64,000 nucleotides of DNA from Lysobacterales bacterium 63-13 (GCA_001899855.1 MKWR01000004.1:62001-126000), one strand, 5' to 3'. Counted from the first letter of the stretch, positions 53,869 to 62,963 are shown. Numbers and translations are program-made. The notes: generated from the sequence alone by a model not told the origin.

Positions 53869-53920
53869 CTTGACACAGGGCTGGACCTGCCGTTATCGTC
53901 GTGTCAAGTTTGCTTGACAC
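53869..53920 (+). promoter_or_regulatory. Promoter with XRE operator (CTTGACAC dyad)
   Basis: TTGACA at 53870-53875 makes a perfect -35 box with a weak -10 (TTATCG) 17 bases on. A half-site CTTGACAC covers the -35, and a perfect dyad GTGTCAAG-TTTG-CTTGACAC is at 53901-53920, ten bases before the gene's ATG. This pattern fits autorepression by the XRE protein encoded by the second gene. Confidence 0.65.
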
Positions 53921-53929
53921 GGAATCTCC

Positions 53930-54325
53930 ATGCGCGCGCTCGAAAAACGCTACCGCCGCGAACTGTTCCTGGCGATGGCCGCCTACGTGGTCGTCATGCT
54001 GCTGATCTATCCGCTGGCCAGGCAGGTCGAGGCGCCATTCTGGCGGGCACTGGTTGCGCTCGCCCCGGTGCTGCCGTTCGCCGCCGCATTGCGCGCGATC
54101 ATCCGCCACGTGCGTGACAGCGACGAGTTCCAGCGCCGCCTGCATCTGGAGGCACTGGCGATTTCGGCGGTGGTGGTGAGCCTGCTCAGCACGACAGCGG
54201 CCTTCCTCGTCGCGGCGAAGGTGGTCACGCTCGACGGTACGGTGTTGTTCTGGGTGTTTCCCGCGCTGGCCGGACTGTTTGGTGCCCTGCGTTGCTGGAA
54301 CGCCCGGCGTTACGGTCGCGAATGA
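53930..54325 (+). CDS. Four-helix inner membrane protein, XRE-linked
   Basis: A 131-residue protein with hydrophobic segments at about residues 13-30, 39-55, 72-98 and 105-120, and the charged loop RHVRDSDEFQRRLHLEA between the second and third. Such proteins are regularly encoded just before a small XRE regulator, but their role is not known. The stop codon overlaps the XRE ATG (ATGA). Confidence 0.78.
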   Translation: MRALEKRYRRELFLAMAAYVVVMLLIYPLARQVEAPFWRALVALAPVLPFAAALRAIIRHVRDSDEFQRRLHLEALAISAVVVSLLSTTAAFLVAAKVVTLDGTVLFWVFPALAGLFGALRCWNARRYGRE

Positions 54326-54516
54326 ACAACCGCATTCGCGAGTTGCGCGGAAACCAGGGCTGGTCGCAGGCCGAACTGGCCGAGCGCCTGGATGTCTCGC
54401 GGCAGACCATCAACGCGATCGAAACCGGCAAATACGATCCCAGCTTGCCGCTTGCCTTTGCCATCGCGCGCCTGTTTGGCGCGTCGATTGAAAGCATTTT
54501 CACTCCCGAGCACTAG
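54322..54516 (+). CDS. Small XRE family transcriptional regulator
   Basis: A 64-residue helix-turn-helix protein: NRIRELRGNQGWSQAELAERLDV then SRQTINAIETGKYDPSLPLAF, written here as its two parts; the family ends GASIESIF as here. It acts as a DNA-binding repressor of the YozG type. It overlaps the membrane protein gene and probably represses its own promoter through the dyads at 53869-53920. Confidence 0.9.
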   Translation: MNNRIRELRGNQGWSQAELAERLDVSRQTINAIETGKYDPSLPLAFAIARLFGASIESIFTPEH

Positions 54517-54564
54517 ACGGCGCGGCGGATTGCCATTGCGCCGTGCGGAAACGACGAGGTTTGC

Positions 54565-56103
54565 ATGAACAGGAACACCCGGATTGCCATCGCTGCAGCC
54601 CTCGCCCTGGTGGCGCTTGGCTACTGGAAATTCCGCGACAAGCCCGCCGCTGCGGATACCGCGCAAACCACGCGTGGCCAGTACCGCATTGCCGCCAATG
54701 CCGACGCGTTCCGCTTCGGCACGCTCGATTTCAGCGCCTGCGAACTCGAGCGCGAGCATTCGGCGGCCACCATCAAGGCCTGGTGTGCGCCCTTCCAGGT
54801 TCCGGAAAACCGTGCCGATGCAAACGGCCGCAAGCTGGACCTGAAGTTTGCCCTGATCGCCAGCGCGCAAGCCGCCGATGATGATTTCATCGTCTATCTG
54901 GCCGGCGGTCCCGGCCAATCGGCCATCGATACCTGGCCGCAGATGGCCGATGCGCTGGGCCCGGCGCGCAAGCGTCGGCATGTACTGCTGCTCGATCAGC
55001 GTGGTACCGGTGCTTCGAACCCACTCAAGTGCAAAAGCGCGGAGGATGAGGATGCGCTGCCGTTTGATCTGGAACGCGCTGCCGTCTCGACGCAACGCTG
55101 CCTCGACGAGGTTGCAAGGTTCGCCGATCCGCGTTTCTACACGACCAGCGACGCGGTCGAGGATCTCGAAGCATTGCGCCAGGCGCTCGGCGCGCCGAAG
55201 TTCGACCTGGTCGGTGTTTCGTATGGCACGCGCGTTGCCCAGCAATACCTCAAGCGCCATCCCGAAGGCGTGCGCAGCATCGTCCTCGACAGTGTCGTGC
55301 CGAACGAACTGGTGCTCGGTGCCGAGTTTGCCGATAACCTGGATGACGCGCTCAAGGCACAATTCGCCAATTGTGCGAAAAGCCCTGCTTGCGCGAAAGC
55401 GTTCCCCGATCCGTACGCCGACCTGATCCGATTGCGTGCCGCCCTGGCCAAATCTCCGCGCGAGATCCGCTACGCCGATCCGGTCACTTTCAAGCAGACG
55501 ACGGAAACCCTGGATGCGGAATCCATGGTCAGTCTGGTGCGCATGTTCGCCTACGCGCCGGAAACCGCAGCCCTGATTCCGAACACGATCAAGCAATCGC
55601 TTGCCGGCGATGACGCGCCCCTGCTCGGCCAGATCGGCATTCTCAGCCAGGGCATCGAGGAACTCGTCGGCAGCGGCATGCAGCTTTCGGTGATCTGCAG
55701 CGAGGATGCGGATCGACTCGGCCCGGAACCCTCCACTGCCGACAGCCTGCTCGGCAACCGACTGGTCGAGGTGTCCAAGCGCCAGTGCCAGGTCTGGCCG
55801 CATGGCACGCGTCCGCCCGATTTCAACGAGCCCGTCACGGGCGCCACGCCGATCCTCGTTCTCGAAGGAGAACTCGATCCGGTGACGCCGCCGCGCTATG
55901 GCGAACAGGTGCTGAAGACTCTCGCCAACGCCAAGCTGATCGTGGCCAGGGGCCAGGGTCACAACATCATCGGTCGCGGCTGCCTGCCGAAACTGGTCGG
56001 CAACTTCATGGACACGCTCGATGCGAAAGCGCTCGATGCAGGTTGCGTCGACGAGCTCGGTCCGATCCCCCACTTCATCGATTTCAACGGAGCCGCCCCA
56101 TGA
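54565..56103 (+). CDS. Alpha/beta hydrolase with TAP-like C-terminal domain
   Basis: A 512-residue exported hydrolase. A single N-terminal hydrophobic segment (IAIAAALALVALGYW) is a signal or anchor. The hydrolase core contains the oxyanion loop YLAGGPGQS, the DQRGTG motif, the nucleophile in VGVSYGT (serine), aspartate in LEGELDPVTPP, and histidine in GQGHNI. This places it in the proline iminopeptidase/tripeptidyl aminopeptidase group. Its stop overlaps the ATP-binding gene (ATGA), which is unusual and suggests a shared function. Confidence 0.9.
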   Translation: MNRNTRIAIAAALALVALGYWKFRDKPAAADTAQTTRGQYRIAANADAFRFGTLDFSACELEREHSAATIKAWCAPFQVPENRADANGRKLDLKFALIASAQAADDDFIVYLAGGPGQSAIDTWPQMADALGPARKRRHVLLLDQRGTGASNPLKCKSAEDEDALPFDLERAAVSTQRCLDEVARFADPRFYTTSDAVEDLEALRQALGAPKFDLVGVSYGTRVAQQYLKRHPEGVRSIVLDSVVPNELVLGAEFADNLDDALKAQFANCAKSPACAKAFPDPYADLIRLRAALAKSPREIRYADPVTFKQTTETLDAESMVSLVRMFAYAPETAALIPNTIKQSLAGDDAPLLGQIGILSQGIEELVGSGMQLSVICSEDADRLGPEPSTADSLLGNRLVEVSKRQCQVWPHGTRPPDFNEPVTGATPILVLEGELDPVTPPRYGEQVLKTLANAKLIVARGQGHNIIGRGCLPKLVGNFMDTLDAKALDAGCVDELGPIPHFIDFNGAAP

Positions 56104-56834
56104 TCGAATTGAAGGCGTTGAACAAGGCGTTCGGTACGGTCAAGGCGGTCGATGGCGTTTCGTTCACTGCGCGCAACGGCGAAATCACCGGCCTGCTCGG
56201 TCCCAATGGCGCCGGCAAGACCACCACCCTGCGCATGCTCTACACCTTGATGAAGCCGGACAGCGGCCAGGTACTTGTCGATGGCATCGATGCCGCCGTC
56301 GATCCGATTGCCGTGCGGCGCAGGCTCGGCGTGTTGCCTGATGCGCGCGGCCTGTACAAGCGCCTGACCTCGCGCGAGAACATCGAGTACTTCGGTCGCC
56401 TGCAAGGCATGGACGAAGCGACCATCGCCGCGCGCATCGATGGCTTGTGCCAGGCGCTCGACATGGGCGAGATCATCGATCGGCGCACCGACGGATTTTC
56501 GCAAGGGCAGCGCGTGAAGACCGCGATCGCCCGCGCCCTCATCCACGATCCGAAAAACTGCATTCTCGATGAGCCGACCAATGGCCTCGATGTCATGGCC
56601 ACGCGCGCCATGCGCGATTTCCTGCGTCATCTGAAAGCCGAAGGCCGCTGCGTGCTGTTTTCCAGCCACATCATGCAGGAGGTCGGCGCGCTGTGTGACC
56701 GCATCGTCGTCATCGCCCACGGCCATGTTGTCGCCGACGCCTCGCCCGACGAACTGCGCGAGCAGGCCGGCACCAGCAATCTCGAAGATGCCTTCGTCAA
56801 GGTCATCGGATCCGCAGAAGGACTCGCCGCATGA
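56100..56834 (+). CDS. ABC exporter ATP-binding protein (NatA-like)
   Basis: A 244-residue ATPase: Walker A LGPNGAGKTTT, the loop RRRLGVLPDARGLYKRLT (split over the NatA-typical DARG motif), an atypical signature FSQGQRVK, Walker B CILDEPTNGLD and the switch region SSHIMQEV. In Bacillus, NatAB exports sodium; here the substrate is not established. It is coupled on both sides: ATGA at the hydrolase stop and at the permease start. Confidence 0.9.
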   Translation: MIELKALNKAFGTVKAVDGVSFTARNGEITGLLGPNGAGKTTTLRMLYTLMKPDSGQVLVDGIDAAVDPIAVRRRLGVLPDARGLYKRLTSRENIEYFGRLQGMDEATIAARIDGLCQALDMGEIIDRRTDGFSQGQRVKTAIARALIHDPKNCILDEPTNGLDVMATRAMRDFLRHLKAEGRCVLFSSHIMQEVGALCDRIVVIAHGHVVADASPDELREQAGTSNLEDAFVKVIGSAEGLAA

Positions 56835-58006
56835 GATCGATCATCACCGTTTTCCTCAAAGAGGTGCGCGAGAATCTGCGTGATCGCCGCACCGTCATGA
56901 ATACCCTGCTGACCGGGCCGCTGATGGCGCCGTTGATCTTCGTGCTGCTCATCAACGGCATCGTTTCGCGCGAACTCGACAAGGCCGAGAAGCCGCTGCC
57001 GGTCCCGGTCATCGGTGCCGAAAACGCGCCGAACCTGATCGATGCACTGAAGCAACGCGGCGTCATCATCAAGCCGGCGATCAGCGCTCCCGAGCAGGCC
57101 GTGCGCGAGCAGACTGCCGATCTCGTGCTGCGCATTCCGCCAAGCTATGGCGAGGCGTGGAACAAGGGCGAACCGGCCCAGGTCGAGCTGATCTTCGATG
57201 ATTCGCAGCGCGATGCGAAAAGCTCGGTCGAGCGGCTGCGCAGCATCATCGATGGCTATGCGCAGCGCACGAGTACCTTGCGCCTGGTCGCCCGCGGCAT
57301 CTCGCCGACGATAGCGCGGCCGCTGGTCATCGCCGACCGTGACCAGTCCACCGCCCAGGCACGCGGCGGCATGATGTTCTCGATGCTGCCGTACTTCTTC
57401 ATCCTCGGTGCCTTCATCGGTGGCATGGCCCTGGCCATCGACACCACCGCCGGCGAACGCGAGCGGCAGTCGCTGGAGCCGCTGTTCGCCAACCCGGTGG
57501 CGCGCTCGAAGATCCTCCTTGGCAAGCTCGGCGCGACCGCAGCGTTTGCCCTGACCACCCTCCTGCTCAGCATCATCGCCTTCTCGTTTGCCGGGCAGTT
57601 CATGCCCACCGAAAAACTCGGCATGACCCTCTCGATCGGCCCGCGCTTCGCCCTGCTGACCCTGCTCACGATGCTGCCGCTGGTGTTCCTGATTGCCTCT
57701 TTGCAGACGCTCGCCGCGGCCTTTGCCAAGACTTTCCGCGAGGCGCAGACCTACCTGTCCCTGCTCATGTTCGTGCCGGCGGTACCGACCATGCTGATGT
57801 CGATCTTTCCGTTCAAGGTCGAGACCTGGATGTACGCCGTGCCCCTGGTCGGCCAGCAAGTCACGATCACCCGGCTGATGCGCGGGGAGGCCGTCAGCGC
57901 GGCCGAGATTGCCCTGTGTTTCGCCAGTACGGCGATTGCCGCCGTGGTCGTCTACCTGATCACCTCGCGCATCTACAAGGGCGAGCGACTGGCGATTTCG
58001 ACGTGA
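56831..58006 (+). CDS. ABC exporter permease (NatB-like)
   Basis: A 391-residue permease of the ABC-2 family. One N-terminal membrane helix (LMAPLIFVLLINGIV) is followed by a large extracytoplasmic loop of about 150 residues and five more helices from about residue 180 (YFFILGAFIGGMALAI onward). The conserved motif TAGERERQSLEPLFANPV precedes the third helix, as in NatB. The start ATG overlaps the ATPase stop. Confidence 0.9.
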   Translation: MRSIITVFLKEVRENLRDRRTVMNTLLTGPLMAPLIFVLLINGIVSRELDKAEKPLPVPVIGAENAPNLIDALKQRGVIIKPAISAPEQAVREQTADLVLRIPPSYGEAWNKGEPAQVELIFDDSQRDAKSSVERLRSIIDGYAQRTSTLRLVARGISPTIARPLVIADRDQSTAQARGGMMFSMLPYFFILGAFIGGMALAIDTTAGERERQSLEPLFANPVARSKILLGKLGATAAFALTTLLLSIIAFSFAGQFMPTEKLGMTLSIGPRFALLTLLTMLPLVFLIASLQTLAAAFAKTFREAQTYLSLLMFVPAVPTMLMSIFPFKVETWMYAVPLVGQQVTITRLMRGEAVSAAEIALCFASTAIAAVVVYLITSRIYKGERLAIST

Positions 58007-58039
58007 GGTGGCGGGTCGAGCCAGGCGACTCGACTGCCC

Positions 58040-58075
58040 TCACCGTCATCCCGGCCTTCGCCGGGATGACAGTGA
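58040..58075. repeat. REP-like hairpin (GTCATCCCGG arms)
   Basis: GTCATCCCGG and CCGGGATGAC form a ten-base stem with a CCTTCG loop, extended by TCAC/GTGA. This is the classic small dispersed palindrome of Xanthomonadales and similar genomes, here between the convergent natB and trpE genes. A repeat copy with the ACAGCCGAACGGC core follows at 58131-58159. Confidence 0.8.
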
Positions 58076-58174
58076 GGAAGTACTGACGTTCCAGCAAAAT
58101 GTTGTCCATGCGAAACATCTGCTTTTACGGCTTTCAACAGCCGAACGGCTGGTCATCCCAAATCCCGGCCTTGC

Positions 58175-59650
58175 CTAAAGCCCCTTCGCCGCCCGCGCCA
58201 CCGCGCGGAACAAGGCGCGGCCCTTGTTCATCGTCTCCGCCCATTCGGTGGCGGGGTCGGAGTCGTGGACGATGCCGGCACCGGCCTGCACATGCAGGCG
58301 GCCATCCTGGATCACCGCGGTGCGGATGGCGATGGCCATGTCGGTGTCGCCGGACCAGCCGATGTAGCCGATCGAGCCGGCGTAGATGTTGCGCTTGATC
58401 GGTTCCAGCTCGCGGATGACTTCCAGCGCGCGGATCTTCGGCGCGCCACTGACCGTGCCGGCCGGAAACGCGGCGCGCAGCACGTCCATGCTGGTCAGGC
58501 CGTCATCGAGATCGCCTTCGACCTGGCTGACGATGTGCATGACGTGCGAATAGCGTTCGACGACGAAGCTTTCGCTGAGCTTGACGCTGCCGACCCTGCT
58601 GACCCGGCCGACATCGTTGCGGCCAAGGTCGATCAGCATCAGGTGCTCGGCGCGCTCCTTGGGATCTGCCAGCAGTTCGGCTTCGAGGGCGAGATCCTGC
58701 TCCGCCGTTTCGCCGCGTGGGCGCGTGCCAGCCAGTGGGCGCAGGGTGACCTTGCCGTGCTGCTGGCGGACGAGAATCTCGGGCGAGGAACCGACGATCT
58801 GGCTGCTGCCAAGATCGATGAAATACATGTACGGCGACGGATTCAGCGAACGCAGCGCGCGATAGACATCGACCGGGCGCGCGCGGAACGGCACGCTGAG
58901 TCGCTGCGAAAGAACGACCTGGAAAATGTCACCGGCGCGGATGTATTCCTGGGCCTGGCGCACGGCCGCCTCGAAGCCTTCGCGGGTGAAGCCGGAGACA
59001 AAATCGGCCTCGTCGAGCGGTTTCGGATCAAGTGTCTCCGGATAGCTCGATCCGGAATGGCGCAGGCGGAAGGCCAGTTGATCGAGGCGTCGGCAGGCCT
59101 GCGCATAGGCCTGCGGCTGCGCCGGATCCGCATGCACGATCAGGTACAGGCGACCCTTGAGGTTGTCGAACACGGCGACTTCTTCGCTGAGCATGAGCAG
59201 CGCATCCGGCGTTCCCAGTTGATCCGGTTTGTCGACCCTGGCGAAGCGCGGCTCGATCCAGCCAATCGTCTCGAAACCGAAATAACCGACCAGGCCGCCG
59301 GAAAACGCCGGCATGTCGGGCAGCACCGGCACGCGGAACTGCTGGCGCAATGCATCGATTTCCGCCAGCGGGTCGGACAGCTCGCGCGTCTCGATGACTT
59401 CGCCAAGTTCCTCGATGCCGAGGGTATGTCCACGCAGCGAATACACGCGCCGGCATGGCAAGCCGATGATCGAATGGCGTCCCCAGTTCTCGCCGCCCTG
59501 CACCGATTCAAACAGATACGCATACGGCCCGTCAGCCAGTTTCAGGTACACCGACAAGGGCGTATCCAGATCCGACAAAACCTCGCGCGCCACCGGAATG
59601 CGGTTGTAGCCCTGGGCGGCGTAGCTATCGAACTCCTGCTGGGTGATCAC
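58175..59650 (-). CDS. trpE: Anthranilate synthase component I
   Basis: A 491-residue enzyme. The N terminus (ITQQEFDSYAAQGYNRIPV) carries the usual family opening, with the feedback-binding region LDTPLSVYLKLA. The chorismate-binding domain has FQVVLSQRL, GSSPEILVR, RPLAGTRPRG, LLADPKERAEHLMLIDLGRND and the final AGAGIVHDSDP. It converts chorismate and glutamine to anthranilate with TrpG, the first step of tryptophan synthesis. GTG 59650 is the start; trpG is not adjacent in the window. It is convergent with natB. Confidence 0.95.
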   Translation of the reverse strand: MITQQEFDSYAAQGYNRIPVAREVLSDLDTPLSVYLKLADGPYAYLFESVQGGENWGRHSIIGLPCRRVYSLRGHTLGIEELGEVIETRELSDPLAEIDALRQQFRVPVLPDMPAFSGGLVGYFGFETIGWIEPRFARVDKPDQLGTPDALLMLSEEVAVFDNLKGRLYLIVHADPAQPQAYAQACRRLDQLAFRLRHSGSSYPETLDPKPLDEADFVSGFTREGFEAAVRQAQEYIRAGDIFQVVLSQRLSVPFRARPVDVYRALRSLNPSPYMYFIDLGSSQIVGSSPEILVRQQHGKVTLRPLAGTRPRGETAEQDLALEAELLADPKERAEHLMLIDLGRNDVGRVSRVGSVKLSESFVVERYSHVMHIVSQVEGDLDDGLTSMDVLRAAFPAGTVSGAPKIRALEVIRELEPIKRNIYAGSIGYIGWSGDTDMAIAIRTAVIQDGRLHVQAGAGIVHDSDPATEWAETMNKGRALFRAVARAAKGL

Positions 59651-60160
59651 GGTACGGCCATTGGCGAGAAATCGGCCCGCGAAGATAACAGGGCATGGCC
59701 GGTGGCGACAGCCGCGCACGTGTTGCGGGTGCTGCACGCTGGCCAAGCCAAAGCGCCCCTCGGCATTGGCTCCGGCATTGCTCTACCTCCTGCACCCATG
59801 CAGTCGTCATCCGCCTTCGGCACCTTCTCCCGCATGGGGAGAAGGAACGTTCAGAGCCGGATCTGCGCGTGCGCGAGTCTGCCCGGGCTTTGCTGCGCGG
59901 GATGCGCGGAGACCGCTGCATCGGGGTGGCCTACTCTTGACTCCGGGCTCCTGCCCTGCGCCCTTCGGGCCAGCTGCGCGGTTTGCGCCGCTCCTGCGGC
60001 GCAGTGGCTACTTTCTCCTGGCCACGCAAGGGGAAGTGACTCGTTCACCGGAAGGCGAGTGAAGAATCGGCATGGATGCCGTGCTCCGAAGGAGCGTCGC
60101 TGTTGCAATGACATGCCGGGAACACGGGACACCACCCCGGCGGCGCGCAGCGCCATCACC
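59651..60160. other. Repeat-rich gap between trpE and pdsS
   Basis: About 500 bases without a supportable gene. A hairpin CCTTCTCCC/GGGGAGAAGG at 59823-59845, preceded by GTCATCCGCCTTCGG, is a copy of the family at 33257. The stretch 59940-60060 translates to LLTPGSCPAPFGPAA and GYFLLATQGEVT, a motif that recurs in many spurious annotations of Xanthomonadales intergenic repeats, so it is a repeat and not a gene. The trpE promoter should lie near 59700. Confidence 0.6.
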
Positions 60161-62191
60161 TCAGGCCAGTCGCCGCCGCGTCATGCCGGCGAGGTGCAGG
60201 CTGAATTCGACGCCGCTGCCGTCATCGAGATTGCGGGCGCTGGCGTGGCCGTTGTGCAGTTCGGCGACGAGGCGCACGACATGCAGGCCGAGGCCGAGAT
60301 GCGGGGCTTCGCCGGCGGCACGGGTGCTGCGTTCACGCAGGCTGACCAGCGAATCGAACAAGCGCTCCTGCATCGCGCTCGGCAACAGCGGGCCGCTGTT
60401 GGCCATGCGCAGGTCGATACCGGATTCATTGCTGTCGAGGCTGATGCGGATCCAGCCATCCTCGGCACTGAACGAACGCGCATTGTCGAAGAGCTTGTCG
60501 AGCGCCTGCGCAATCAGGTCGGGCGCGCCGTGGAACGGCAGCGGCAAAACTGGCAGATCGGTACGGATCTCGCGTGATGCGGCCAGCGCGCGATAACCCT
60601 CGGTGCAGCCGGCGACGAGGGCGCGCAAGTCAAAATCCTCGGCTTCTGCCGAGGCGATCGCGCGTTCGACGCGACTCGATTCGCTCATCGCGCGGACGAT
60701 GCCACCGAGGCGGGCGGCACCATCGCGGGCGCGGTCGAGGTAAGGTTGCGCATCCGCCGGCAGGCCCTGGTGATCGAGGTTGTCGAGCGAGGACTTGACG
60801 ATCGCCAGCGGCGTGTTGAGTTCGTGCGAGAGTTTCGAGGCCAGTGTCTGCAGGTACTCGGTATAGCTGCCGACCTCGTCGAACAGGCGTCCGAAGCTGC
60901 GCGCGAGATCGCCGAGCTCGTCGCGGGAATCGATCAGCGGCAGCGGTCCGGCGAGGCGACCGCCGGCACGCGTCGCGCGTTCCGTGGCATTGCGCAGGCG
61001 GCGGATGCGCCAACTCAGCAAACCGCCAAACAGCAACAGCAGCGCCGCCGTCACCAGCAAGGCCAGCAGGCTCGCGCCAAGCAGGCTCGACAAGGCGCGA
61101 TTGGCCAGCAAGGGCAGGGCGGGATTGGCCTGTTCGAGGACCAGCGCGCCACGCAAGGCATCATGGCTGCGCAAGGGCACGGCGGCGACGAGCAACACGC
61201 CGCCGTTCTCGGTTGCGCGCCAGGCGGTTGCCGGAATGCCCGACAGCGCCTGCCACAGGTCATCGCCCTGCAGGCGCGGATCGATGGCACCAAAGGCATT
61301 CACGTAGCGCGGCGATGACGTGCCCTCGGTCGAATCCGGGGCCAGCAGATGGCGATAGATGAACGCGGCCAGCCAGCCTTGTTCCTCGCTTGCCGGAATA
61401 TCCAGATCGAGCGAACCGCCGGCAGCGACCAGCCAGCCGTCGGCGGAAACCATGCGCACGCGGACATGATCGGGCGCCAGCCTGGCCAGGGTGCGCGCGT
61501 TGACCGGGTTGTAGCCAAGCAAGGCCAGCGCGGCCGGCGCGGGCGTGTCGGCCACCGCGGAATCGTGCACGTCGAAGGCCATGTGATCGGGGGCATCGGC
61601 GCGGGCAAGGCGCAATTCGATGCTGTAACCGGAGCCATCCTCCTGCCACTCGCCGGTCAGGCGCTCGGGAAACGGGCCATCACCGTCGATCGCCGGCGCA
61701 TCGAAATTGCCGGGCGCGGCACTGGCTATGCGGTAGCGGCGTGATTTCCCGGCGCGGACCAGGGTCAAGTCCAGGTGATCGCTGCGTGCCGCCGTGAAAT
61801 CCCGTGCATCGACGCGCTGCCGGGTTGCATCGCGTACTTGTGCAAACAAATACAACCACTCTGCATCCTCGGCAAGCATGAGCAGCAGTTTGGCGTTGTC
61901 GCCATCGGCGGCGAACGTCTGCGCGTAGGGCCGGAACGTCTGCCAGTCATCGGCATAGCCATCGACGCGAAGGACCGCGCTGCGCTCGTGCACATAAAGC
62001 GCCGCATCCGGCAACGGTGCCTCGACGCCAAGCACATCGAGCGCCCGCGCCAGAGTGCTTGCCGAGGCCAGCAAGGTCTGTTCCTGGCCTTGCCGCAACA
62101 CCGCCTCGGTCTGCCGCACGAACTGCCAGCCCGCCCAGGGCAAGGTCAGCGTGGACAAGGCGACGATGAGGAGTTTCAGGCGCAGGGACAT
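60161..62191 (-). CDS. pdsS: Sensor histidine kinase PdsS of the proteobacterial dedicated sortase system
   Basis: A 676-residue kinase. A first membrane helix at residues 5-20 (LLIVALSTLTLPWAGW) is followed by a large periplasmic region (about 25-385), a second helix (LGASLLALLVTAALLLLFGG), a HAMP-like linker, the phospho-acceptor H-box SKLSHELNTPLAIV, and an ATPase domain with FDNARSFS (N box) and HLGLGLHVVRLV (G box). The N terminus and overall layout follow PdsS, the kinase coupled to class GN sortases. Adjacent PdsR and a sortase-target gene support this. No strong ribosome site before ATG 62191. Confidence 0.85.
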   Translation of the reverse strand: MSLRLKLLIVALSTLTLPWAGWQFVRQTEAVLRQGQEQTLLASASTLARALDVLGVEAPLPDAALYVHERSAVLRVDGYADDWQTFRPYAQTFAADGDNAKLLLMLAEDAEWLYLFAQVRDATRQRVDARDFTAARSDHLDLTLVRAGKSRRYRIASAAPGNFDAPAIDGDGPFPERLTGEWQEDGSGYSIELRLARADAPDHMAFDVHDSAVADTPAPAALALLGYNPVNARTLARLAPDHVRVRMVSADGWLVAAGGSLDLDIPASEEQGWLAAFIYRHLLAPDSTEGTSSPRYVNAFGAIDPRLQGDDLWQALSGIPATAWRATENGGVLLVAAVPLRSHDALRGALVLEQANPALPLLANRALSSLLGASLLALLVTAALLLLFGGLLSWRIRRLRNATERATRAGGRLAGPLPLIDSRDELGDLARSFGRLFDEVGSYTEYLQTLASKLSHELNTPLAIVKSSLDNLDHQGLPADAQPYLDRARDGAARLGGIVRAMSESSRVERAIASAEAEDFDLRALVAGCTEGYRALAASREIRTDLPVLPLPFHGAPDLIAQALDKLFDNARSFSAEDGWIRISLDSNESGIDLRMANSGPLLPSAMQERLFDSLVSLRERSTRAAGEAPHLGLGLHVVRLVAELHNGHASARNLDDGSGVEFSLHLAGMTRRRLA

Positions 62192-62201
62192 GGGTGGGGA
62201 G

Positions 62202-62277
62202 CCGGGAATAGGGAGTCGGGAATCGGGAATGGGAAGAGCCGGCCCGCGCCAACCCATTCCCGATTCCCTATTCCCGG
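62202..62277. repeat. Long inverted repeat between pdsR and pdsS
   Basis: The left arm CCGGGAATAGGGAGTCGGG(AATCGGGAATGGG), 62202-62233, is complementary to the right arm 62253-62277 (CCCATTCCCGATTCCC onward) across a 19-base loop. The right arm includes the last codons and stop of pdsR. It is the GGGAATC-type repeat found between genes in Xanthomonadales. Confidence 0.75.
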
Positions 62278-62963
62278 CAAACCCACCTGTACCCCGCGCC
62301 ATGCACGGTATCGATGGCGTCGAAGGCGGGGTCGATGGCGATGAACTTGCGGCGGATGCGCTTGATGTGCGAGGTGATGGTGGCGTCGTCGACGACGACC
62401 TGGGCATCGCGCATCAGTTGCTCGCGGCTTTTCACGTGGCCGGGAAAGCGCACCAGGGTGTGCACCATCCAGAACTCGGTGACGGTCAGCGGCACTTCCT
62501 CGCCGTTCCAGCTCACGCGCATGCGCTCGGATTCGATGCGCAAGCGGCCTTCCTCGTGGATGCTGTCGGCAGCCGTCGGCTTGCGCATGGCTTCCATGCG
62601 CCGGAACAGGGCGCTGATGCGAGCGGCCAGTTGATGGAAGGAGACATCCTTGGCCAGGTAGTCATCGGCACCGAGGCGCAGGCCGGAAATCACATCGAAA
62701 TCCGAATCGCGTGCAGTCAGGAAGATGATCGGCAGCGTTGCCGCCTTGGCGCGCAGGTTGCGGCACAGGTCAAAGCCGCCTTCGGGTTCGTCGCCGAGGC
62801 CGACATCGATGATGACCAGTTCCGGCATGCGCTGGGCAAAGGCGCTCTCGGCTTCGACACGACCGGCATAGCCGCGCACTTCATATCCGGCGCGGGTCAG
62901 TGCTTCGACATAGTTGGCCCGGATCAGCGGCTCGTCTTCGACGATGGCGATGCTGCGCGGCAT
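62268..62963 (-). CDS. pdsR: Response regulator PdsR of the proteobacterial dedicated sortase system
   Basis: A 231-residue OmpR/PhoB-type regulator. The receiver domain has the acidic pair VEDEP, the phosphorylation site IIDVGLGDEP (Asp54 region), the switch threonine FLTARD and lysine YLAKD. The C-terminal winged helix has VTEFWMVHTLV, SREQLM and TSHIKRIRRKF. AAGGAG and GGAG precede ATG 62963. It sits upstream of pdsS, and is divergent from the sortase-target gene, so it most likely controls it. Confidence 0.88.
   Translation of the reverse strand: MPRSIAIVEDEPLIRANYVEALTRAGYEVRGYAGRVEAESAFAQRMPELVIIDVGLGDEPEGGFDLCRNLRAKAATLPIIFLTARDSDFDVISGLRLGADDYLAKDVSFHQLAARISALFRRMEAMRKPTAADSIHEEGRLRIESERMRVSWNGEEVPLTVTEFWMVHTLVRFPGHVKSREQLMRDAQVVVDDATITSHIKRIRRKFIAIDPAFDAIDTVHGAGYRWVCRE

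Noticed and set aside
59643-60062. Open frame in the trpE-pdsS gap containing YFLLATQ
   Set aside because: The translation is typical of repeated intergenic DNA that is often annotated as hypothetical protein; hairpin repeats cross it and it lacks a start signal.
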